A stretch of DNA of 64,000 nucleotides from Glacieibacterium arshaanense (GTDB lineage: Bacteria; Pseudomonadota; Alphaproteobacteria; Sphingomonadales; Sphingomonadaceae): positions 110,385-174,384 of the forward strand of contig NZ_SIHO01000004.1 in the NCBI RefSeq assembly GCF_004681125.1. Reading direction: 5' to 3'. The notes under the pieces were generated by a model. The model was given only the letters and a program-made list of their open reading frames with translations. It did no database searches and was not told where the DNA came from. Position numbers and translations under genes: made by a program. This document shows, in pieces, positions 44,780 to 53,158 of this stretch; position 1 is the first letter of the stretch; each line of letters starts with the position of its first letter.

Positions 44780-44809
44780 CGCTGCGCGGGCAAGATGATG
44801 CGCAGTTGA
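44762..44809 (+). repeat. 30-bp tandem duplication at the DUF937 gene end
   Basis: AAGATGATGCGCAGCTGA at 44762-44779 recurs as AAGATGATGCGCAGTTGA at 44792-44809, offset 30 bp. The second copy is outside the gene. It is a small local duplication, with one difference. Confidence 0.8.
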
Positions 44810-44820
44810 GCGCAACGGCG

Positions 44821-44851
44821 GGCGCAGCGCTGGCATTTCCGGCGCTGCGCC
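44821..44851. terminator. GC-rich hairpin without T-tract
   Basis: Perfect 10-bp stem GGCGCAGCGC / GCGCTGCGCC with an 11-nt loop, 41 bp after the DUF937 stop. No run of T follows, so if it terminates transcription it does so weakly or with Rho. Confidence 0.5.
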
Positions 44852-44904
44852 TGTAAGTTCACCAGCCCCGTCGCGACCTTCGCGCCGGCAACACCGGAAT
44901 CCTG

Positions 44905-45429
44905 ATGGCGCGTGCATCGAGCAAGAATGACTGGGGCTTCCCGCGCTGGCGCGACTACGGTCAGGGCAGCGCCGCCGTACAGCAGCGTCAATGCGACCGC
45001 CACGGCTGCACCGAAGTCGGTGACCGCCCGGCGCCCAAGGCACCCAACCGCCCCGAACGCTGGTATTTCTGCGAGGCGCACGCCGCCGAATACAACCGCA
45101 ACTGGAACTATTTCGAAGGCCTGACTGCCGAGGAAGCCAAGGAACGCGAAGCCGGTGAGTCGGCCGAAACGACGTTCAGCAAGGCGCAGCACTGGGCCTG
45201 GGGCGGCGCCGGTGACGGCAGCCGCAGCCGCGCCGAACTCGATGCGCTCGCCGCGCTCGAGCTCGATTCGGATGCCGACGTCGTGATGGTCAAAGCCGCC
45301 TACCGGCGTTTGGCGAAGGCCTATCACCCCGATGTCGCGCCCGGCGACGAAGCCGCGCAAAAGTTTCGCGCGGTGCAGGCGGCGTACGAAGTGTTGAACC
45401 GCGCCGAGGAAGCGCGCGCGGCACGGTGA
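44905..45429 (+). CDS. J-domain protein (DnaJ-like)
   Basis: A 174-residue protein with the J domain at the C-terminus (about 115-170) instead of the usual N-terminus: [40 protein letters not shown] with the HPD motif, then VQAAYEVLN. The N-terminal part has Cys/His residues ([20 protein letters not shown]) that may bind zinc. It would stimulate a DnaK ATPase; the client is unknown. This domain order is a known alphaproteobacterial type. Confidence 0.9.
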   Translation: MARASSKNDWGFPRWRDYGQGSAAVQQRQCDRHGCTEVGDRPAPKAPNRPERWYFCEAHAAEYNRNWNYFEGLTAEEAKEREAGESAETTFSKAQHWAWGGAGDGSRSRAELDALAALELDSDADVVMVKAAYRRLAKAYHPDVAPGDEAAQKFRAVQAAYEVLNRAEEARAAR

Positions 45430-45446
45430 ACTTCGGGAGGTTGATG

Positions 45447-46433
45447 ATGGTTGCTGCGCTGTGGACGACGCTCGCAGGAGCCGCGCCCATCGTCATCGCG
45501 CATCGTGGCGCCAGCGGCCAGCGCCCCGAACATACACTGGCGTCCTACGCACTGGCCATTGAGGAAGGCGCCGACTTCATCGAACCCGATCTGGTGTCGA
45601 CCAAGGACCACATCCTCGTCGCGCGCCATGAAAACGAGATTTCGGGCACCACCAATGTCGCCGACCACCCTGAATTTGCCACGCGCCGCACCACCAAGAC
45701 CATCGACGGCCACAGCGTCACCGGCTGGTTCACTGAAGACTTCACCCTCGCCGAATTGAAGACGCTGCGCGCCCGCGAACGGCTGCCCAAGCTGCGCCCC
45801 GGCAACACCGCATATGACGGCCAGTTCGAAATCCCGACCTTCGCCGAAATCATCGCACTGGCGCAGGCCGCGCCGCGCAAGGTCGGCCTCTATCCCGAAA
45901 CCAAGCACCCAGGCTATTTCGCCGCGATCGGCCTGCCGCTCGAACCGCCGCTGCTCGCAACACTCACCAAGGCGGGCTACGGCAAGCGCAGCGACCCCAT
46001 CTTCATCCAGTCGTTCGAAGCCGGCAACCTCAAGGCACTGCGCAAGATCACCGACATCGCGCTTATCCAGCTGATCGAATCGGGGATGTCGCCCGACGGC
46101 GTATCGTATGACGTGATGCTGACGCCTGCCGGCCTGCGCGAGGTCGCGACCTACGCCGATGGCATCGGCCCCAATAAGGACCGCGTGGTGCCGCGCGACG
46201 CGGCGGGCAAGCTCGAAACGCCAACCACGCTGATCGCCGACGCGCACGCCGCCGGACTCAAAGTCCACCCCTGGACCTTCCGCAGCGAAAACTACTTCCT
46301 GCCTGCGGACTTCCGCAGCGCCGGCGGCCCTGCCGCGCCCGGTGATGCGGCAGCCGAATACAAACTCTTCTACAGCCTCGGAGTCGACGGCGTTTTCGCC
46401 GACTATCCAGCAACAGCATTGGCCGCACGATGA
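45447..46433 (+). CDS. Glycerophosphodiester phosphodiesterase (GlpQ type)
   Basis: About 328 residues, exported. A short signal-like N-terminus is followed by the GDPD core: IVIAHRGASGQRPEHTLASY, the metal site EPDLVSTKD and HENEISGTTNV. This is the longer periplasmic GlpQ form, which releases sn-glycerol-3-phosphate from phospholipid headgroup diesters. The start is uncertain: GGGAGG lies 6 nt before ATG 45447 and 3 nt before ATG 45444, and a GTG at 45426 overlaps the J-domain stop. The stop overlaps the next start as ATGA. Confidence 0.9.
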   Translation: MVAALWTTLAGAAPIVIAHRGASGQRPEHTLASYALAIEEGADFIEPDLVSTKDHILVARHENEISGTTNVADHPEFATRRTTKTIDGHSVTGWFTEDFTLAELKTLRARERLPKLRPGNTAYDGQFEIPTFAEIIALAQAAPRKVGLYPETKHPGYFAAIGLPLEPPLLATLTKAGYGKRSDPIFIQSFEAGNLKALRKITDIALIQLIESGMSPDGVSYDVMLTPAGLREVATYADGIGPNKDRVVPRDAAGKLETPTTLIADAHAAGLKVHPWTFRSENYFLPADFRSAGGPAAPGDAAAEYKLFYSLGVDGVFADYPATALAAR

Positions 46434-46798
46434 GCCTCGACCTCTACGGCATCCGCAACTGCGACACGATGAAGAAGGCGCGGACCTGGCTCGATGCCAA
46501 CGCCGTCGCCTACAACTTCCACGACTATAAGGTCGAAGGCGCCGACGCTGCGCTGCTCGCGGCATGGTGCAAGGCACTCGGCTGGGAGGTTGTGCTCAAC
46601 CGCGCCGGCACCACCTTCCGCGCGCTCCCCGAAGCCGACCGCACCGACCTCGACGCCGCACGCGCCACCACGCTGATGCTGGCCCAGCCGTCGATGATCA
46701 AGCGCCCGATCCTGTCCGGCACCACCCCCAGCGGCGCCCCCGTGCTGCTCGCCGGCTTCAAGCCCGACATCTATGCTGCCTTGCTGTTGAACGGTTGA
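46430..46798 (+). CDS. ArsC/Spx family reductase (YffB-like)
   Basis: A 122-residue thioredoxin-fold protein. The active site is [16 protein letters not shown] with a single Cys, followed by [21 protein letters not shown] and a late [10 protein letters not shown], which is the YffB branch rather than true arsenate reductase. YffB is a glutathione-dependent thiol reductase of unknown physiological role. Translationally coupled to the GlpQ-like gene by ATGA. Confidence 0.9.
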   Translation: MSLDLYGIRNCDTMKKARTWLDANAVAYNFHDYKVEGADAALLAAWCKALGWEVVLNRAGTTFRALPEADRTDLDAARATTLMLAQPSMIKRPILSGTTPSGAPVLLAGFKPDIYAALLLNG

Positions 46799-46889
46799 AC
46801 CGCCTCCGCAACGCACTATCGCTGGCCCAACCCCCCCGAACTCCGCTAAAGCACCCGACCTGCCTTACCCTCGCTCCCCAGAGGTAACC

Positions 46890-47759
46890 ATGTCGACAAC
46901 CTTCACGCTCGATACCGCGACCAGTCGCGCGCACCCCGTCCCCGAACCCATTCGCCGGTTGACCGTACCCGCGATCGCGGCGCGCAAGGGCGGCGATCCC
47001 ATCGTCATGCTCACCGCCTATACCGCACGCATGGCGCAGATCTTCGACCGCCACTGCGACATGCTGCTCGTCGGCGACAGCCTGGGGCAGGTTATCTACG
47101 GCCTCGATACCACCGTCCACGTGACGCTGGAGATGATGTGCGCGCACGGTGCCGCCGTTGTCCGTGGCTCGTACCACGCCGTCGTCGTCGTCGATCTGCC
47201 GTTCGGCAGCTACGAAGCCAGCCCGCAACAAGCCTTTGAAACTGCCGCCCGCGTCATGAAGGAAACCGGTGCCGCCGCCGTCAAACTCGAAGGCGGCGCG
47301 GTCATGGCCGAAACCATCACCTTCCTGTCGCAACGCGGCATCCCCGTCGTCGCGCACATCGGCCTCACCCCGCAGGCGGTCAACGCACTCGGCGGCTACG
47401 GCGCCCGCGGCCGCTCCGAAGCCGAATATGAAAAGATCCTCGGCGACGCCCGCGCCGTCGATGCCGCCGGCGCCTTCGCCATGGTCGTCGAAGGCGTCGT
47501 CGAGCCGCTCGGCCGCGCCATCACCGCCGCCGTCAAATGCCCGACCATCGGCATCGGCGCCTCGCCCGCCTGCGACGGCCAGGTCCTCGTCGCCGAAGAC
47601 ATGCTCGGCCTCTTCGAACGCACCCCGCGCTTCGTCCGCCGCTTCGATGACCTCGCCGCGCGTATCAACGACGCCGCCGCGCAATACGCCGCCGCGGTGC
47701 GCGACCGCTCGTTCCCCGATGCCGACCAGCTTTATGCGATCAAGCCGGCGGTAAAGTAG
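46890..47759 (+). CDS. panB: 3-methyl-2-oxobutanoate hydroxymethyltransferase
   Basis: A 289-residue enzyme for the first committed step of pantothenate synthesis, transferring a hydroxymethyl group from 5,10-methylene-THF to ketoisovalerate. Signatures are [67 protein letters not shown] and [20 protein letters not shown]. All metal and substrate residues look present. Cassette 2 begins 22 bp after its stop. panC is not in the window. Confidence 0.97.
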   Translation: MSTTFTLDTATSRAHPVPEPIRRLTVPAIAARKGGDPIVMLTAYTARMAQIFDRHCDMLLVGDSLGQVIYGLDTTVHVTLEMMCAHGAAVVRGSYHAVVVVDLPFGSYEASPQQAFETAARVMKETGAAAVKLEGGAVMAETITFLSQRGIPVVAHIGLTPQAVNALGGYGARGRSEAEYEKILGDARAVDAAGAFAMVVEGVVEPLGRAITAAVKCPTIGIGASPACDGQVLVAEDMLGLFERTPRFVRRFDDLAARINDAAAQYAAAVRDRSFPDADQLYAIKPAVK

Positions 47760-47830
47760 GGCGGAACGGCAAGGGGTTTAAGGGCCTCCGGCGGGCAGGC
47801 CTGAGGCCTGCACCCGATTATTGGGGTGCT

Positions 47831-47900
47831 GCACTTCCTGCTCCCCTCCCTGCAAGGAAGGGGCGAGGGGCGGCTTTAGCTGCCGGTCAGCAAACGATCC
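47831..47900. repeat. 70-bp cassette-associated block, copy 2
   Basis: Second copy of the block at 8571-8640, in the same position relative to the left hairpin unit. Differences cluster in the middle (AAGGGGCGAGGGG against GATGGGTCGAGGG) and near GGTCA/GTTCT, while the ends CTTCCTGCTCCCCTCCC and CTTTAGCTGCC are unchanged. Confidence 0.8.
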
Positions 47901-47937
47901 CGTTCCGGACGTCTTCGAGTTGAGCTAAGGTTTCAGC

Positions 47938-48387
47938 ATGAAGATGACAAATTGGCTCGTGGCATGTCTGCCCTTTTTGACGGCGGCCACTGCGCACACC
48001 ACGCCAACTGACGCGCGGGAGTAGCAATGGAAAACCATCGCCGTGGATGGCCAATATTCCTCCAAGGCAATATTTCTATCTTGGGACGGCAAAGAGACCG
48101 TGTTTACGGTTCGTTGCGACCGCCATTCCAAAGAGATCGTCATCAAATACTCTATTCCGAAAAACGTGTCTTTCGACCCCGCTCGTCCACTAGCAATCGG
48201 AGAAGTTGATTTTCGGACAACGAAAACAGGCCAAAACCTAGAAGGGCGCTCCCAATTGACATCGCCATTGAAAAGCCAGTTGAGCGCTCGCGCTGAACTG
48301 GAGATTCAAGCGCCAAATGAAATGGGCGAGCCTTGGTATGTGGGCATTGGCGAACCACTGCGAAGAGTTGCGCTAGCTTGCCACTGA
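47938..48387 (+). pseudogene. Secreted protein gene interrupted by an amber codon
   Basis: One frame of 150 codons runs from ATG 47938 to TGA 48385-48387 with a single TAG at codon 29 (48022-48024). Before the TAG is a signal peptide (MKMTNWLVACLPFLTAATAH). After it the mature domain continues in frame: QWKTIAVDGQYSSKAIFLSW, then ETVFTVRCDRHSKEIVIKYS and a C-terminal Cys. I do not recognise the family. Cys residues in FTVRCD and at ALACH may form a disulfide. Restart at GTG 48043 would give a 114-residue form without signal peptide. Lower GC than neighbours; cargo of cassette 2. Confidence 0.7.
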
Positions 48388-48547
48388 ACGGCAGCAAAAC
48401 ACCCCCCTTTCAGTCACGCCCAAACAATCGGGTGCAGGCCTCAGGCCTGCCCGCCGGAGGCTCTTCGCAACCTCTAACTCCGCATAGCCTTTGCACCGCC
48501 CCGCCTCCCCCGCTATGGGGAACACGAACGTCGCATTGGAGAGTGTT

Positions 48548-49333
48548 TTGGCGAAGACGGAAGAGCCCGACGACAGTTTCATCCGCGAAGTCGACGAGGA
48601 ATACCGCCGCGACCAGCTGAAGAGCTTGTGGCAGCGTTATGGCAAGGCGCTGATTGCGGCGTTGGTCATTGGTCTGGCGGCGTTGGCGGGCGTGCTGTAT
48701 TGGCGCGAGAGCCAGACGAAGGGCGCGGGCGCGACGGGCGAGGCGTTTGTCCAGGCGCTGTCGAAGATCGAGACCGGCGATGTCGATGCGGCTAATCCGG
48801 AGCTCAAGAAGCTCGCGGCGTCGGACAGCGACGGCTACAAGGCGCTGGCGCTGCTGATGCAGGCGGGCAATGCCGTGCAGGGTGGCGACACCGCTGGCGG
48901 CATCAAGATTTACAATGCGGTAGCAAGCAACGCTGCGCTGGCGCAGCCGTTCCGCGATCTGGCGCTGATCAAGGCGACGCGGCTCGAATTCGATGATTTG
49001 ACGCCTGACGTCATCATCGCGCGGATGAAGCCGCTGAGCACGCCGGGCAATCCGTGGTTCGGCGTTGCGGGTGAAATGACCGGCATCGCGTATCTCAAGG
49101 CCGGCAAGCCGGCACTTGCCGAGCCGCTGTTCACCGCGATTGCCAATGACACCAGCCTTGAAGGCTCGCTGCGCGGCCGTGCGGCGCAGATGGCGAGCGC
49201 GCTGGCGGGTGCGGCGGGTCGCACACCGCAACTGGCGGGCGCCAAGTTCGCCGGCGAGGCGGCACCGGCAGACGCGGCGGCAACCGACAAGTCACCTGCC
49301 GTTCAGGCAGCACCAGCCAACAAGGCGCAATGA
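48548..49333 (+). CDS. yfgM: YfgM-family tetratricopeptide membrane protein
   Basis: A 261-residue protein with a cytosolic N-terminus (DSFIREVDEEYRRDQLKSLW), one transmembrane helix (about 35-52, ALIAALVIGLAALAGVLY), and a periplasmic TPR-like domain to about 215, then an Ala-rich tail. YfgM is an ancillary SecYEG-associated TPR protein. GGAGAG lies 4 nt before the TTG at 48548, and the family N-terminus follows it, so the ATG at 48515 was rejected. The bamB start overlaps its stop. Confidence 0.88.
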   Translation: MAKTEEPDDSFIREVDEEYRRDQLKSLWQRYGKALIAALVIGLAALAGVLYWRESQTKGAGATGEAFVQALSKIETGDVDAANPELKKLAASDSDGYKALALLMQAGNAVQGGDTAGGIKIYNAVASNAALAQPFRDLALIKATRLEFDDLTPDVIIARMKPLSTPGNPWFGVAGEMTGIAYLKAGKPALAEPLFTAIANDTSLEGSLRGRAAQMASALAGAAGRTPQLAGAKFAGEAAPADAAATDKSPAVQAAPANKAQ

Positions 49334-50691
49334 TGAAGCCCCAGATGAACCAACGCCGTGCAATGTGGGCGGTGCTGCTGCTTTCGGCCTTGGCGGCACC
49401 CGTGCTGACGGCGCCTGCCGCTGCCGGCCTGTTCAGCAAGAACAACAAGAAGACGCCGACATCGGGCGTGCGTGAACCGGTGCTCAATTACGAAGCCAAG
49501 CCGGTGGCCGAGCCCGAACTCGCCGATCTGGCGATCGTGCTGCCGGCGCCGACGCTCAACACCAACTGGGCGCAGCCCGGCGGCAACGAGTCCAAGTCGA
49601 TGGGGCATCTGATGCTCCCCGATACATTGACCAAGGCGTGGTCGGCATCGATTGGCTCGGGCAGTGACCCGACGCGCCGCCTCAACGCCGCACCGATGGT
49701 CTATGAGGGTCGGGTCTTCACCATTGATACCAAGGGCAATGTCCGAGTTTTCGATGCCAAGACAGGAAGGGTCACCTGGAATCAGCGCATCATCGACAAG
49801 GGCGAAAGCGACCAGGCGGCGTTCGGCGGCGGCGTCAGCGCCGGCGACGGGCGCATTTATGCGACCACCGGCTACGGGATTGTCGCAGCGTTCAATTTCG
49901 ACGGCGGCAAGGAATTGTGGCGCGTCAACCTCAATACGCCGTTGCGCGGTGCGCCGACGGTGGCGGGCACCCGGCTGTTCGCGCTGAGCGCCGACAACCA
50001 GATTTTCGCGATCAATACCGCGACCGGCGAGACGATGTGGAACGTTGCGGGTACCACCGAAGCCGCCGGCATGGTCGGTGCGGCGGCGCCGGCAATTGCG
50101 CTCGACACCGCCGTCGTCGGCTTTTCGAGCGGTGAGCTGAACGCGCTGCGCGTTGAAAACGGCCGCACCGTCTGGTCGGACGCACTGGCGCGTACCGGTC
50201 GCACGACAGCGATCAGCGCACTGACCGATATCGACGCGTCGCCGGTCATCGACCGCGGCCGTGTTTTTGCCATCGGCCATGGCGGCCGCATGGCGGCGAT
50301 CGAACTGGCGACCGGCCAGCGCGTCTGGGAACGCAATTTCGCCGGTGTTTCGACGCCGTGGGTCGCTGGTGATTTCATCTATGTCGTGACGCTCGACGCG
50401 CAGCTGATCTGCCTGACGCGCGGCGAGGGTAAGGTCCGCTGGGTGACGCAGCTGCCGCACTATAAGGACGAGAAAAAGAAGACCGGCGCCTATAGCTGGT
50501 CGGGACCGGTGCTGGCGTCTGACCGCCTGCTGGTGACGGGGTCGAACAAGACGATGGTCACCGTGTCGCCTTACACCGGCAAGCTGCTTTCATCGGTAAA
50601 ACTGTCGGCACCGGCGTTCTTGCCGCCGATTGTTGCCGATAATCAGGTATTCGTGCTCACCGACGACGGCAAGCTCACGGCGTACCGTTAA
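49330..50691 (+). CDS. bamB: Outer membrane protein assembly factor BamB (PQQ-like propeller)
   Basis: A 453-residue exported eight-bladed beta-propeller. Blade repeats include VRVFDAKTGRVTWNQRI, GIVAAFNFDGGKELWRVNL and MAAIELATGQRVWERNFAGV. BamB helps BamA insert barrel proteins. The N-terminus (AMWAVLLLSALAAPVLTAPA then AAAGLFSKNNKK) lacks the lipobox cysteine expected of this lipoprotein, so it may stay soluble or anchored by the signal helix. Start 49330 (ATGA with yfgM). yfgM-bamB-der order equals E. coli. Confidence 0.94.
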   Translation: MMKPQMNQRRAMWAVLLLSALAAPVLTAPAAAGLFSKNNKKTPTSGVREPVLNYEAKPVAEPELADLAIVLPAPTLNTNWAQPGGNESKSMGHLMLPDTLTKAWSASIGSGSDPTRRLNAAPMVYEGRVFTIDTKGNVRVFDAKTGRVTWNQRIIDKGESDQAAFGGGVSAGDGRIYATTGYGIVAAFNFDGGKELWRVNLNTPLRGAPTVAGTRLFALSADNQIFAINTATGETMWNVAGTTEAAGMVGAAAPAIALDTAVVGFSSGELNALRVENGRTVWSDALARTGRTTAISALTDIDASPVIDRGRVFAIGHGGRMAAIELATGQRVWERNFAGVSTPWVAGDFIYVVTLDAQLICLTRGEGKVRWVTQLPHYKDEKKKTGAYSWSGPVLASDRLLVTGSNKTMVTVSPYTGKLLSSVKLSAPAFLPPIVADNQVFVLTDDGKLTAYR

Positions 50692-50868
50692 GGCGCAAAA
50701 CGTGCGGAAAGTGGTTTGATGTCGAACGACTTTGCACGCGGGAAATTCGCATAACATATTGATATGAAAACGTATTCTCGGTTTTGTGGATTCACGCCGA
50801 ATTTGCTTTACTTCGTACACCCGTAAAGACTGACCAGATCCCTACAGGCGCCCCCCTGTAATCGGTCG

Positions 50869-50890
50869 GCGACTTTGCAGCAAAAGTCGC
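50869..50890. other. Hairpin just upstream of der
   Basis: Perfect 8-bp stem GCGACTTT / AAAGTCGC with loop GCAGCA, ending 12 bp before the der ATG. It sits at the end of a 211-bp AT-richer intergenic region (50692-50902). It could be the bamB terminator or a 5'-leader structure that affects der translation. No poly-T follows. Confidence 0.55.
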
Positions 50891-50902
50891 TATGAAGGCG
50901 CC

Positions 50903-52300
50903 ATGATCCCGCACCTCCCCACCGTTGTTATCATCGGCCGCCCCAATGTCGGCAAGTCGACGCTGTTCAACCGCCTTGTCGGCCGTAAGCTGGCGTTGGT
51001 CGATGACACGCCGGGCGTCACCCGCGACCGCCGCGAAGGCGATGCGACGTTGTACGATCTCAAATTCCGCATTGTCGACACCGCCGGGCTGGAAGAAGCC
51101 GATGCCGCCAGCCTCGCCGGCCGGATGCGCGCACAGACCGCTGCGGCGCTCGACGACGCCGATGTCGCGATGCTGATGTTCGACGCCCGCGCCGGCATCA
51201 CGCCGCTCGATCGCCACTTCGCCCAATGGCTGCGCCAGCACGATAAGCCGCTGATTCTGCTCGCCAACAAGGCCGAAGGCCGCGCCGGCGAAACCGGTGT
51301 TGCCGAAAGCTATGAACTCGGCTTCGGCGCGCCGGTGCAGATCTCCGCCGAACACGGCGAAGGCATGGCCGATCTGTTCGAAGCGCTGTTCCCGCTGCTC
51401 GATCCGCTGATCGCCAAGGCCGCCGACGAGATGCCCGAAATCGACGAGGACGACGAGGAAGCCGCCGCCGAGCGCCTGCTCAACGAGCCACTCAAGCTGG
51501 CGATTGTCGGGCGCCCGAACGCCGGCAAGTCGACGCTGATCAATCGCATGCTCGGCCAGGATCGGCTGATCACCGGCCCCGAAGCCGGTATCACCCGCGA
51601 TTCGATTGCCATCGACTGGGAGTATCCGCGCGACGGCGTGCTGCGGCCGGTGCGGCTGATCGACACCGCCGGGCTGCGTCGCCGGTCGAAGGTCACCGAC
51701 AAGCTCGAGACGCTGTCCGCCGCCGACACCAAATATTCGGTCGATTTCGCCGAGGTCGTCGTGCTGCTGCTCGATGCGACGCTGGGGCTGGAGGCGCAGG
51801 ATCTGCGCATCGCCGACATGGTGCTGAAGGAAGGCCGCGCGCTGATCATCGCGCTCAACAAATGGGATGCCGCGCACGATCAGTCATCGCTGTTCCAGGG
51901 CGTCCGCAAGGCGCTCGATGAAGGGCTGGCGCAGATCAAGGGCGTGCCGCTGATCGCCATCTCTGGACTGACCGGCAAGAACATCGACATCCTGATGAAG
52001 GCGGCGTTCGAGGCCCGCGATGCCTGGTCGCGCCGCGTCTCGACCAGCCAGCTCAACCGCTGGTTCGAAGCCGCGCTCGAACGCAACCCGCCGCCGGCGC
52101 CCAACGGCCGCCGCATCAAGCTGCGCTACGTCACCCAGGCCGCAACGCGACCCCCGACGTTCGTGGTGTTCGGCAACCGCCTCGACGAGCTACCCGAAAG
52201 CTATCGCCGCTACCTCATCGGCGGCATGCGCGACACGCTCGGCTTCGACGGCGTGCCGATCCGGCTGACGCTGCGCGGCGGCAAGAACCCGTTCGCCTGA
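50903..52300 (+). CDS. der: Ribosome biogenesis GTPase Der (EngA)
   Basis: A 465-residue protein with two tandem GTPase domains. The first has VVIIGRPNVGKSTLFNRLVG and VDTAGLEEAD; the second has LAIVGRPNAGKSTLINRMLG, LIDTAGLRRR and NKWD. A C-terminal KH-like domain (about 360-450) follows. An acidic linker rich in Asp/Glu (DEDDEEAAAE) lies between them. Der is essential for 50S maturation. GAAGG precedes the ATG. maiA follows after 11 bp. Confidence 0.98.
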   Translation: MIPHLPTVVIIGRPNVGKSTLFNRLVGRKLALVDDTPGVTRDRREGDATLYDLKFRIVDTAGLEEADAASLAGRMRAQTAAALDDADVAMLMFDARAGITPLDRHFAQWLRQHDKPLILLANKAEGRAGETGVAESYELGFGAPVQISAEHGEGMADLFEALFPLLDPLIAKAADEMPEIDEDDEEAAAERLLNEPLKLAIVGRPNAGKSTLINRMLGQDRLITGPEAGITRDSIAIDWEYPRDGVLRPVRLIDTAGLRRRSKVTDKLETLSAADTKYSVDFAEVVVLLLDATLGLEAQDLRIADMVLKEGRALIIALNKWDAAHDQSSLFQGVRKALDEGLAQIKGVPLIAISGLTGKNIDILMKAAFEARDAWSRRVSTSQLNRWFEAALERNPPPAPNGRRIKLRYVTQAATRPPTFVVFGNRLDELPESYRRYLIGGMRDTLGFDGVPIRLTLRGGKNPFA

Positions 52301-52311
52301 GGAGCCCTGCC

Positions 52312-52962
52312 ATGTCCGCCGACGCCAACCGCATCCTTTATGGCTATTGGCGTTCGTCGGCGGCGTACCGCGTCCGGCTGGCACTGGCATTCAAGGGCCT
52401 CCCCTACAAAAGCAAGGCCATCGACCTGCGCAGCGGCGCGCAGAGCGGCGTCGGCTTTACGATGCTCAACCCGCAGGGGCTGGTGCCCTACCTCATCGAT
52501 GGTGATGTCGGCCTCAACCAGAGCCTGGCGATCATCGAATATCTCGACGAAACCTATCCTGATCCGCCACTGCTGCCCGGTGACGCGGTGGCGCGCGCCC
52601 GCATCCGCGCCGCGGCGCTGACGATCGCCTGCGATATCCACCCGCTCAACAATCTGCGCGTGCTTAATTACCTGAAGGGACCGCTCGAAGTGGCACCCGA
52701 GTCGGTCGACCTTTGGGCAGAACACTGGATCACCACCGGCTTCGCCGCGCTTGAGGAAACCGCCGCCGCCAGCACCGGCCTCTACCTGTTCGGCGACTCG
52801 GTGACACTCGCCGACCTGTGCCTCATCCCGCAGATGTACAATGCTCGCCGGATTCGTGCCGATTTGACCGCATTCCCGTCATTGGTCGCAATCGATAAAA
52901 AATTGAATGCCTTGCCGGTGCTTCGCAAGGCACGCCCTGAAGCCCAGCCTGACGCCGTTTGA
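52312..52962 (+). CDS. maiA: Maleylacetoacetate isomerase (zeta-class GST)
   Basis: A 216-residue zeta GST: ILYGYWRSSAAYRVRLALAF, FTMLNPQGLVPYLIDGDVGL, LNQSLAIIEYLDETYPDPPL and a C-terminal FGDSVTLADLCLIPQMYNAR. The SSxxYRVR motif replaces the SSCSWRVR of eukaryotic enzymes, which is common in bacteria. It isomerises maleylacetoacetate in tyrosine/homogentisate breakdown with glutathione, but no other hmg genes are here, so the substrate is inferred. Eleven bp after der. Confidence 0.9.
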   Translation: MSADANRILYGYWRSSAAYRVRLALAFKGLPYKSKAIDLRSGAQSGVGFTMLNPQGLVPYLIDGDVGLNQSLAIIEYLDETYPDPPLLPGDAVARARIRAAALTIACDIHPLNNLRVLNYLKGPLEVAPESVDLWAEHWITTGFAALEETAAASTGLYLFGDSVTLADLCLIPQMYNARRIRADLTAFPSLVAIDKKLNALPVLRKARPEAQPDAV

Positions 52963-53158
52963 TGCACTGCAGCATAGGCGTAAATCGGCATGAATCGCGC
53001 CGATAGCAGCTCAATTCCGGACGAAAACGGTCGTTCTTAAATCGCGTAAGATTCAGCGATTCCAGCAGAAATGGACCAAAATTCGGGTTGCGATTTGCCA
53101 GCGCTTGGTCCAATCTGAATAGGTGTTAATGGGCTACACGTGTCTGAGGGGCTTTAAA

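Larger units (their letters stand above)
47782..48463. mobile_element. Hairpin-bounded cassette 2 (interrupted secreted-protein cargo)
   Basis: Left 34-bp unit at 47782-47815 and inverted right unit at 48430-48463, with 614 bp between. The 70-bp block at 47831-47900 repeats that of cassette 1, and a low-GC cargo gene follows. CCCAAACAATC precedes the right arm, as in copy a. The cargo is unrelated to that of cassette 1 while the frame is the same, which is the argument for a cassette. No recombinase is encoded. Confidence 0.5.

Noticed and set aside
44821..44851. Hairpin as another copy of the 34-bp repeat
   Set aside because: Stem GGCGCAGCGC and loop differ from the repeat family, and the CCTCCGGCGGGC flank is missing.
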